Below, piece after piece: positions 1 to 9,014 of a stretch of DNA of 27,475 nt. Position numbers and translations under genes: made by a program. The notes beneath the pieces are model-generated. The model saw nothing but the letters and a program-made list of their open reading frames with translations. It made no database searches and was not told the origin of the DNA. Each line of letters starts with the position of its first letter. Position 1 is the first letter of the stretch. Source of the DNA: Parvularia atlantis (Eukaryota; Opisthokonta; Rotosphaerida); the NCBI GenBank assembly GCA_943704415.1, contig CALSCO010000447.1:1-27475 (forward strand). The letters run 5' to 3'.

Positions 1-1100
1 TTGTCCTTCTCGGCCATGGCCTTCAAGATGCCCCTGGTGATGCGCGCGTGACCGTTGGTAAGCTTGTGCAGCAGCTGCAGCGTCTCGGGAAAGAATGGGG
101 CCCGGTCGATCGTGAGCTTGGCGGCAACTTCCTTGATCTTGTCCAGCGATAGGCACAGGTCGTCGAATCCGTAGAAGCAGTTGCCGACCTCGTCGGGTGT
201 GGCGAGAGCAGGCTCGTTGGGCTCGCCAAAGGCCGCGAGGAAGAGGAACTTGAGGCTGGCTGGCTTGTCCTTCACGACGTCGGCCCAAAAGCTAGGGTGG
301 TTGTACCACACTTGGCACTCGTCGATGATCACGACGATGGGGGTAGTGGAACCTTTTGCACGATCGACAATCTGGTTGATGGTGATGCCGGCGTTGTCCC
401 AGAAGGTTGGCCACACGTCCTTGTGACTCGTCATGGTCTTGGGATCGAAGCGCAAGAGGCTTACGTTGTAGATCGGGAACTGGCCCTCAAACGCCTCACA
501 GAACTTGTCAGCAAAGGTCGTCTTGCCGCTGCCTGGAGGAGCACGGATGAGCACCTTCCCGGCGTGCTGGTCCTTGGGAGTCATCAGTTGATCCTTGACC
601 TCGTTGAGGAACTTGTCGTCGACGAGACAGAGACCGTCCATGCCGTGCGAGAATGAGCGCGTCTCTCGGGTGATCCTCTGCCACCTGTGACGATTGGCAT
701 CATCCATCACGCCAGTGGGTGTTGTAATCGTCCGATCGGGGTCGAGGTGGCCCAGAGAGACGGTCTGGTCTCGTGTGCTGCTCGAAGCGCCCAGCGACGA
801 GCCGGGCTGACCGGCTGGCGAGCGCAGCTGCTGGATGGCTGCGAGGATCTTCTTGCGATCCCCCAGAGTGACCTTGAGGTCGTTCTTCAAGTCGTCGTTC
901 GTCAGGCCGAGCAGAACTGCGCCGTTGATGTCCTCGCGGCTGAAAGCAGCAATGTGCTCGCCAAACCCGTTGCGCGAAAGCCATTCGCGCACGTTCGTGG
1001 GGGTCCAGCTGTTGACGCCCGGCGGCAGGTCGGCCACAGGCGGAGCGCACCGCGGAATGTTCGAAGAAGTGCCGCAAGTGCCGCCCGGTGCCGAACTAGA
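1..1100 (-). CDS. SAM domain-Crinkler/RHS-type P-loop NTPase (partial, runs off left edge)
   Basis: One uninterrupted minus-strand frame runs from about 1100 to the window edge. It begins with a SAM domain (about 1010-827; WTPTNVREWLSRNGFGEHI, then VLLGLTNDDLKNDL and GDRKKILAAIQQL). After a Ser/Thr-rich linker comes a P-loop NTPase: Walker A APPGSGKTTF near 519-542, Walker B IVVIIDEC near 315-338, and the family signatures FWADVVKD, FLFLAAFGEP and TNGHARITRGILK. I know this set from Crinkler (CRN) and trypanosome retrotransposon-hotspot (RHS) type NTPases; CRN-like proteins are reported in oomycetes and some zoosporic fungi. The SAM domain suggests protein-protein or self-assembly contacts (inference). 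No ATG lies between the upstream in-frame stop and the SAM domain, so the start is unseen: a spliced upstream exon, a non-ATG start, or a 5'-cut copy. Unlike its neighbours it shows no introns. The C-terminal effector part lies outside the window. Confidence 0.72.
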
Positions 1101-1197
1101 CTAAGCGCGTCAGTGCGTGCAAGACCATGATGCCGCAGTCGCTGCCGTTCCTCTGCACTGGCAGCTGCGAGTCGCGTGCGATGCGGTGGAGAACTAT
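1096..1197 (-). pseudogene. Remnant with Ulp1/C48 cysteine-protease active-site signature
   Basis: A minus-strand frame of about 33 codons reads QLPVQRNGSDCGIMVLHAL before ending. Gln, a short spacer, NG.DCG and a hydrophobic run is the oxyanion-hole Gln plus catalytic Cys signature of Ulp1/SENP (MEROPS C48) proteases. I cannot see a convincing catalytic His-Trp or Asp part upstream, because the kinesin 3' end begins by 1276. The piece therefore looks like a fragment rather than a gene. Ulp1-like proteases are SUMO peptidases in hosts and are also carried by several DNA transposon families, which could explain an orphan fragment beside a Crinkler-type gene (inference). It could also be the last exon of a gene I have failed to splice. 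Confidence 0.45.
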
Positions 1198-1275
1198 TTT
1201 ACGTCATATCGAGTCTGATGTGCGACGCTCGCGATCCCCACTTTTTCTGTGTCGGCGCATACAAACCAGACAACC

Positions 1276-4200
1276 TCACGACGCAGGCCGTGGCCGCCGC
1301 GCGGTCTTGGCCGGGTCCTCGGGCTCTGCGCACGTACGTCAGCGCGCGTCTCACGCATCGCCAGTGCCGCACCTGGCCCTTTGCTCGGCGAGCTGAAAAT
1401 CTGCCGCCACAGCGTGGGCGCGGCTGTGCGCACGCGCAAGGTCAGCACACACAGCAGCGCCCATGCTAGCCAGAGCGCACCTTGCGGCGGTGCGGCGGGT
1501 CGCCGGGGGTCTGCCGACGGGGCGGCGGCGGCGAGGGGTGCGGGGGCGAGGCCGCCGCCCTTGAGTGACTTGGGCTGCGGCGACGACTGCGCAACCGAGC
1601 CGCCGCCGCGAATGGCGCGCGGGGCGAACGAGTAGTCGGTTTCGGTCTTGGACGAGATGACGGCGAGTTGCGCTGGCGTCCGTCGCGATCAGTACCCTCA
1701 ACGCGCACGCAGGCTGTCGCACCGCGCAGCTCCTGGTTGTCGCGCCGCAGCTGCGCCACCTCGTCGTCGTAGGACGCGCGCATCTTCTTGTCGCGGTCCT
1801 GGAAGTCGAGCAGGAGCAGCTCGAGGTTGTGGATGCGCTCCTCGCGCGCCGCCAGCTTGCGCACGGCCGTCGCCAGGTTGCCCTTAAGGCTCGTGTTTTG
1901 CGCGACGAGCTGCGCCGCGCGAGTGAGCGAAAAGGCGGCAGCAGCGTGCGCGCGCCACCTGGCTGTGCAGCTCGCTCAGCTGCTTGGTCTGCGCCTCGAC
2001 CTTCTTGACGTTGCGCATGTCCTGCGACCGCAGCAGCGTCTGGACCTGGTCGCGCGCGTCGTCCAGGAGCATCTCGAGCTCGATGACCTGCGTGCAGCAC
2101 GTGAGGCGCCGTGCGTGCGCGCGGTGCAGTACACTGCGCACCTTGAGGCACCGGTTCTCCAGGTCCTTCGTCAGGCTGTCCTGCAGGATCTTAAAGTCGG
2201 CGAGCTGGCGCGTCTGCGAGGGGGTGCACTGTGAGCATGGTGCTATGGCCTGCGCGGCGCGCACCATCTTGAGCTTGAGCGCGCCGATCTCCTTGTCCTT
2301 CTCGCCCACGGTGCCGTCGGCCTGCAGCGTCACGATGCGCGCCTCGGCCTCGGCCAGCTGCTTGAGCGTGTCGTCATGGTTGGCCGCGAGCCTGTCGTAC
2401 TGGTACTTCTGCTCGAGCAGCGAGCTGGGTCGTGCGGACGCGTGAGCAGCAGCCGCCTCAAGCACATGTACGAGATCGCACGTGTTGGTCCGGTCGAGGT
2501 CGTCCGTCTTGGCCGCGATCTGCTTGCGCAGGTCTTCCAGCTGCTGCTGCTGGCTCTCGCGCGTGTTCTTGAACTGCGCCTCGAGGCGTGACTGCGCACG
2601 GCGCCGCCATCAGGCCGTGTCTCGGTCGCCCGCGATCGCCGCGCACCTGCAGAGCCGACACCCGCGCAATCTCCTCCTGCCGCTCGGCCGACTCGCTCTC
2701 GCGCTGGATGCTCTCGTCCAGCAGCGCCTCGTACTCGTGCTCGACCTGCGACAGCTTCTGCTCCAGGCGCAGCCGATCGCTCTGCAGCGACTGCGTCTCG
2801 CGCTGCAGCTCGGCGATCTGTGCACGCACGCGCGTGAGCACGGCCACCGTGACGGCTGCAGGCGCGCGCACACCTTGCGGCTGCCGTCGGCGTTGATCGC
2901 CTCGAGCCGCGCAACGTTGGCGTTGAGCTCGGCCAGCGCCTCCTGGTGCCGCTTGCGCAGCTCGCTCATGACGTGCTGCATGGCCACGTCCCCGCCCACC
3001 GACTGCGTATGCGTGCCACGCGGGTCAGCGTTGCGGGGCCGGATGCGGGCGAGCGCGTGCCATGCTGTCGAGTTCGGCCACAAGGTCCTTGAGCTCGCGA
3101 TCGGCCTGTGACTTGGCCGCATCGTTGCTGGCGCGCACACAGTCAGCCATCGCGTGGCGCACAGATTCACGCACCCGCCCAGCTCCTCGCGCATCTTGGT
3201 CATCATCTCGCGCATGCGCGCCTCCTTGCCCACGCCGGCCTGCATCTCCTCGATCGTCGCTTCGGCGTCACGCAGGCGGCGCTCAAGCTCGTCCTGCGCG
3301 ATCGCAGTCAGCCAAATCAGCACACCTCCGCACGCGCGCAGGCACCTTCTCGGCCAGCAGCGTCTCGGCGTTGATCGCGAGCTCGCGGTTCTCAAACATG
3401 AGCTTCTCGAGGCTGATCTGCGCGTCGTTGAGCTTGCCCTGCAGCTGCCGCGACGCCTGCGTGTGCCAGCAGGCGGTCACAACATGGCTTGTGAAAAGTG
3501 CAACGCACCTCGGCTGACTTGTTGAGCGCCGCAAACTCCTGCTGCATCGACTCGACGTGCTGCTTGGCTTGCGCCAGCTCGGCCTCCTTCTGCGCAAGCT
3601 GGTCCACGAGCTCGTTCTCGCGCTCGAGCAAGTCCTCCGGGTACGGCGACTTGGGCTCGAGCGGGATCGGCGTCGAGCTGCGCGAACGCACATGTGAGGC
3701 CGCAGCCACACGCACGCATGTGACACGCGCGTCGTCGGCGGCGAGAAGGACGTGACACCGTCGTCCAGCGAGGCGATCGAGCTGGCCGACTGGTCCTCGG
3801 CCGAGGCCATTGTTGACGTGTCCATGTCCACCGTGGGCGGTGACCCGGGCGCGACGGCGGCCTCGGGCGCGAGCTCGGGCGCAACGACCGCCCCGGGCGC
3901 GGCAGCCGCGCGCGCGAGAATGTCCTGCGCCGCGTCGCCGACCTCGGCAAGGCTCTCGGCCAGCAGCGTCTCGTCGACCGCGACCCACGCGTCCTCTGCC
4001 ACGCTGCCGCCTGCGCGCCAGACCTGCGCCAAGCGCGCCGTGAGCGGCACGGCGAATCGCGTCGCGTCGCGCCCACGCACCGCCAGCTCCTTCTTCATGT
4101 TCAGGACGACCGCGCGCAGCAGCACCAGCAGCCGGTGCGCGCGCTCGAGCCGGCGCCGCAGCTCGGCCGGGCTGAGCTCCTACAGCGCACGGCGTCAGCG

Positions 4201-5608
4201 CGCGCACGCTTGCCACGACAAGGTACGCGTGCCTGGTTGATCTTGGCCTTGTTCTCGATCTTCTTGGCGCGGAGGCCGAAGCGCAGGGTCGAGATGGTCT
4301 CCATCTCGTTGTACGACGACGGCGAGCAGTTGATGACCAGCGACGTGCGCGAGTTGCCGCCGAGCGACTCTTGCAGGATGCGTGTCAGCTTGCTGTTTGC
4401 GCGCAGGCGCGAGCGTGGTGAGTCCGGTCGCCGTGTCGCTTTGCGCGTACCTGTCGCGGTACGGGATGTGCTGCGACTTGCCATCGGTGAGCGCGTTGAT
4501 GACCATGCCGAGCGACGTGAGCGAGCGGTTGATCTTCTTCGCCTCCTCGAGCGTCTGCCCCGTTGCGCCCGTCTTGTTGACCTGCGCGGGCCGTCAGAGC
4601 CGGAGCGGCGCGGCAGCCACGAGACGCACCATCTCCGAGCCGGCCAGGTCGACCAGGTACAGCTTGCCGCTGCGTGCGCTCTGATCGACCGTGTTCTTCT
4701 GCTGGATGGCGATCAGGAACATCGAGTGGCTGCGCGAGCTCTCCTCGTTCATGTCTGCCCGGCGCCGGCGCGTGAGCACAGCGGCGCAACCGACGGCCGA
4801 ACGCACTGGTCGCGGTGACGGCGCGGTTGCTCGCGCCGGCGCGCATGACCTCGAGCGTCTCGTCGGGCGAAGTGACGTAGACCGCGCGCAGGCCCTTGAC
4901 GTAGACGCCGCGCAGCTTGTCCTCGTGGATGGGCAGGTTGTCGTTGCGGGCTGCGGCGTGTCATGAGCTCAGTGCGCACGCACCGTGTAACGCACGCTCA
5001 AGCAGGTCGCGGATGCGCTCCATGTAGATCTCGAGGTACGACACGGACACGGTGAACTCGATCGTCGACGGCGCGCGCATGATCCCCGAGAAGATGTGCT
5101 CGACGATGCGCGGGATGATGCCGCGCAGCTCAGCGTTGTCAATGTCGGGGCCCTTGGCCCGCGTTTAGCCGCGCAGCACCGGCATCAGCGCACGTGCCTG
5201 CATCGTGAACGTCTTGCCCGAGCCCGTCTGGCCGTACGCAAAGATGGTGCCGTTGTACCCGCGCATGACATCTGGTGATCGCGGTTCAGGACGTGCAGCG
5301 CGCGCGCGCCCGGGCGCACCCTCGACGATGGGCCGCGCGGCGTAGTCGTAGATGGTCTGCTGCGCCGTGTTCCAGTCAAACACCCGGTCGAAGCTGAACG
5401 TCTGGCGGCCCTTCGAGTGCTGCGCGGGGCGCGCGCGTGCACGTGCTTAACTAAAGCCGCGCGGGGTCGTCAAACGCACGTCTATCGAGCACGCCGTGCC
5501 GTCGTCGCTCACGGCGATGATCGGCTGCCCGCCATTGTCGTTCTCGATCCGGTTCTGCGGCCGGAAGCGGCACACGACCTTGATGGCCGACGCGTTGGCG
5601 TTGCTCAT
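1276..5608 (-). CDS. Kinesin-1 heavy chain (conventional, fungal type)
   Basis: Plus-end-directed microtubule motor for organelle and vesicle transport. The ATG at 5608-5606 opens [19 protein letters not shown]. The motor (about 5608-4230) has every key element: [18 protein letters not shown] (P-loop), [10 protein letters not shown] (switch I), LVDLAGSE (switch II), [19 protein letters not shown] and [19 protein letters not shown]. The [13 protein letters not shown] segment follows, as in fungal kinesin-1. From about 3640 to 1740 the exons encode long heptad-rich coiled coil, ending in the conserved cargo-tail helix ([21 protein letters not shown], near 1900-1830) and an IRGGG motif like the tail of fungal family members. 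I count about 22 introns; three have GC donors. The last two splices (donors GTGCGC and GTGCGG) give a C-terminus [17 protein letters not shown] and a stop at 1276; if unspliced the frame would stop near 1466. Length is about 1,070 aa by my estimate, longer than the roughly 930 aa usual in fungi. Confidence 0.93.
3003..3060 (-). other. GC-AG intron in kinesin
   Basis: This 58-nt intron has donor GCACGC after ATG, contains CTGAC, and ends ACGCAG. It joins LVAELDSM to SVGGDVAMQ. Reading through meets a stop codon. The only in-phase GT alternative (GTGGCC, upstream) does not match the local donor consensus. Confidence 0.65.
4180..4232 (-). other. Probable GC-AG intron in kinesin
   Basis: This 53-nt intron has donor GCACGC after CAG, CTGAC inside, and acceptor GTAG. 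It joins KAKINQ to ELSPAEL exactly as in fungal kinesins. An in-phase GTACCT donor six bases downstream is possible and would add Ala-Arg. Confidence 0.55.
5153..5197 (-). other. GC-AG intron in kinesin
   Basis: This 45-nt intron has donor GCACGT after CAG and acceptor CCAAG, with CTAAAC as a plausible branch site. Removing it joins KTFTMQ to [11 protein letters not shown] without any insertion relative to the kinesin family. A GT donor in the right phase would leave an intron of only about 27 nt and add extra residues. Confidence 0.7.
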
Positions 5609-5869
5609 CGTGTGCGGCGCGCGCGGCTGACGGTGGCTCCAGTGAGGAGGGCCGGCGGACTGCGGACGCTGACGGCGGGCCTCTGTGCGGCACGTGCGCA
5701 CGGCGGTCAGCACACGGCGCGGGCGCGTGGCCCAACGACGAGCGCGACGAGCGCGACGAGAGCGACGAGCGCGACGACAATGACGTCGCCGCTGCCCATT
5801 GGCGGGCCGCGTGAGCCAGTCCGCGCACAGTGTGACACGTGGGCCCGTTCGTTTCACCAAGGCTCGTTC
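5609..5869. promoter_or_regulatory. Divergent intergenic region between kinesin and COQ1
   Basis: This 261-bp gap between the two start codons holds the promoters and 5' leaders of both genes. Visible elements are a TGACGT (CRE/ATF-like half site) at 5781-5786, an ATTGG (inverted CCAAT box) at 5798-5802, and a short imperfect array of ACGAGCGCG units at about 5731-5777. I see no TATA box. The assignment rests on short motifs and position only. Confidence 0.4.
5731..5777. repeat. Imperfect 9-bp tandem repeat (ACGAGCGCG-like)
   Basis: About four to five copies of an ACGAGCGCG-like unit, with small variations, lie in the kinesin/COQ1 divergent spacer. They sit next to the TGACGT and ATTGG motifs, so they may be part of the promoter or simple low-complexity DNA. 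Confidence 0.6.
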
Positions 5870-7562
5870 ATGCGTCTCTCGCGACTTGCGCGGCTGGCGC
5901 GGCTGCGCGTGCCCGTTGTGCCCATGCGCCCGCTCGCCACGGCCGGGCAGCAGCAGCAGCAGGTGGTGCCGCAGCCGGCGCCCGAGCAGAAGCCGCAGCC
6001 GCGCGGCGACGGTGCGCGCACGTGAGACGACGTCGCGGTGCTGCCGTTCACACGACGCGAACGCGAACGGCAGGGCCAGGGCTTGCGGGGCTTGTGGCGG
6101 CCGCGGTGAAGAAGGTGACGCGGACGGTGCTCGACGTGGCCGCGCGCCCGCCCAGCCCGGCCGCGCCCGTCGAGACGTGGGCGCAGGCCGTGGCGCACGC
6201 CGAGCAGCTCGTGAGCCCGGGCGCGGCCACGGCGTCGGTCAAGCTGGACCCGCGCGTGCTCGTCGGCGAGGTGCGCATGCTGCATCGCGCGATGCCGTGG
6301 CTGAGCGCGCTGCGCAGGACCTGGCGATGCTCACGCGCAACATCAAGAAGCTCGTCGGGTCCGGACACCCGCTGCTCACCACCATCAGCTCGTACTACTT
6401 TGAGCAGGGCGGGAAGCACTTCCGGCCGCTGATCGTGCTGCTCATGTCGCGTGCGCTTGCACCGCAGCAGGTGCCTGCTCCACCGTGACGAGGCGCGCGC
6501 TCACGGTCGCCCGCAGGCCGACGTCAGCCCGTCGCAGCGGCGCCTCGCCGAGATCACAGAGATGATCCACACGGCGTCGCTGCTGCACGACGACGTGATC
6601 GACCTGGCTGACACGCGGCGCAACCAGCCCTCGGCCAACGTGCACTTTGGCAACAAGCTCGCGGTCCTCGCGGTGCGGCGCACCTGGACCGCGTCGCCCG
6701 ATTTTTGGTCTCACGCGGCGGCGCCAGGGCGACTTTCTGCTCGCCAAGGCGTCGATGGCGCTCGCGCAGCTCAAGAATGTCGAGGTGGTCGAGCTGCTCG
6801 CGGTCGTGATCGCCAACCTGGTCGAGGGCGAGTTCATGCAGATGCGCGCCGAGCGCGACAAGGCCATGTCGTTCGAGTACTACATGCAGAAGACGTGCGC
6901 GCCCGTGCGTGCCCATGCGCTGCTGCTGACGCGCACCGTGCGCGCACACACAGGTACCTCAAGACAGCCACGCTCATCGCGCGCAGCTGCGAGGCGGCCG
7001 CCATGCTCGCGGGCTCGACGCCGGCCTACCGCGAGGCCGCGTACGACGTGCGTGCTTCGCGCGCATGTCGGTGCACGCTGAGCTGGCGCAAACAGTACGG
7101 GCGCAACCTCGGCCTCGCCTTCCAGCTCGTCGACGACCTGCTCGACTTTACGGGCAACGCCGAGACGCTAGGTGCGGTTGCCCAGATCGAGATGCTGGCA
7201 CAGCTCAACGCGCGCGCGCTCACAGGCAAGCCCGCCGCGGCCGACCTGACGCTCGGGCTGGCGACGGCACCGGTGCTGTTCGCGGCCGAGCGCTTCCCGG
7301 AGCTCGTTGAGCCGATCCGGCGCCAGTTCTCGCGCGCGGGCGACGTTGAGCTGGTGCGACGATCGCGTTGGTGAAGTAATCGGCGCTGATCGGCGTGCAG
7401 GCGCGTGAGCTTGTGCTGCGGAGCGACGGCCTCGAGCGCACGCGCGCGATGGCGCTCGAGCACTGCCGGCTGGCGACCGAGGCCGCGCTGCGCCTGCCCG
7501 ACTCGCCCGCGCGCGCCGCGCTCGTCCAGCTGACGGACAAGGTTGTACAGCGTGACAAGTGA
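5870..7562 (+). CDS. COQ1: Mitochondrial trans-polyprenyl diphosphate synthase (ubiquinone side chain)
   Basis: This enzyme makes the long polyprenyl diphosphate tail of ubiquinone from isopentenyl and allylic diphosphates in mitochondria. Exons: 5870-6011, 6074-6270, 6318-6470, 6517-6672, 6728-6894, 6954-7047, 7096-7171, 7226-7353, 7401-7562 (1275 nt, 424 aa, frame kept throughout). The N-terminus [14 protein letters not shown], rich in Arg and lacking acids, is a typical presequence. Then come [12 protein letters not shown], the first Asp-rich motif [26 protein letters not shown], and the second motif [12 protein letters not shown] followed by [20 protein letters not shown]. Ala at the fifth position before the first DDxxD fits a long-chain product. 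Alignment by memory to human PDSS1 is colinear to the last residue (VVQRDK). All introns are 46-62 nt with GTGC donors. It is divergent from kinesin, and the next gene starts 33 bp downstream. Confidence 0.95.
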
Positions 7563-7595
7563 TCGCACTGCAGTGTGACGCACACAGGTCGAGCC

Positions 7596-8973
7596 ATGGC
7601 GGCACTGTGGCCGCGCACGCGGACCGCGGCTCTGGTGCGCCGCCTCCTGCGCCTCCTTCGTGCGCCCTGCACGCCGCCCGCCCGCCACTGACGTGCCCAT
7701 CGCGCGGTCGCTCGACAGCAGCAGCACGCGCCGCGCCGGCTGCTGTGGGCATCGAGGCCGCTGCACGCCGCTAACCCGCGCGCCGACGCCGGTGCGCCTC
7801 TCTCGCGAGGGCCACGCGGCGGCTTCCCTGACGCGCACCGGGCGCACGCGCAGCGGGGCAGCGGCCGGCCGTGCCGCGGAAGCGGCTGCAGGACCTGCTG
7901 AGCGCGAGCCGCAAGGAGCTGGCGCAGACGGGTGCGCGGGCGCGGGATGCGCGCCGGCTTTTTTTTCCCCGTCTTCCTTCTTGCTCAATGCGAACGCGGC
8001 ATAGGCGTCGGCGGCAAGCTGGGCGTGCGCGTCGTGCCGAGCCTGGCTGGACAGAAGGTGCGGCGAGGGGCAGCGTGACGCAGGGTGCACTTGGCTGACG
8101 CGTGTTGCGCAGAGCGGACGGTGCAGCGCCCCTCTGTGAACGGCAGCACACTGACGGAGCGGCGCGCGCAGGTACAGCAAGCGCGTCGACTCGGGCGAGA
8201 TCGACCGCATCCTGCAGCAGATGCCTGACGAGAGCGACGCCGGGAACCGCAGTAGAGTCAGGTGCGGCGCGCGTGCGCTGCCCTGACGGGGGCAGCGCGT
8301 TGACGCCCTCCGCTCTTTCAGCAACAAGACGGCCCGGCGCGTCGAGGAGAACAAGCAGTCGGTGGCCGCGGGGTCTGCCGACAACGAAGACGACGATGAC
8401 AACGATGTTGACGAAAACATCGACGAGCCCGAGGAGGAGGAAGAGGAGGAGGAAGAGGAGGAGGAGAGAGACGTGGCGGGCGAGGGCGAGGAGGCAGAGG
8501 AGGGCGAGGGAGACGAGACGGCGCCCGAGACGAGCGACGGTGACGCGCTCGAGGAGTACGACACGCACGACGACGGGTGGGACGAGCAAGAGGAGGAGGC
8601 GCGCGAGCTGGCGCGCATGCGCGGCGAGTACGAGGACGAGGACGGCGAGGGCGAGGAGGACGAGGAGGATGAGGACGAGGAGGACGAGGAGGAGTTAGAC
8701 ATGAACGACCCGGCCGTCGTGCGCATGCTGGAGAAGCGTCGCCGTGCGCAATATCGTGAGCTCATGCGGCGGCCGTTCTCGCAAGAGGAGCTCGAGGAGA
8801 CACTGGCCGCGTCGAGGAGCACGGGCTTCGTGGACGTGCGTGACGAGAAGCTGCTGCAGATGCTCACCGAGGAGCTGCGCGATGGGACGACCTCGGGCAC
8901 CGACTCAGAGGACGACCGCGCGATCATCGTAGACCCTGCCCAGGACGCGGCCGTGGGGCGCACCGCCGACGAT

Positions 8974-9014
<41 letters not shown>

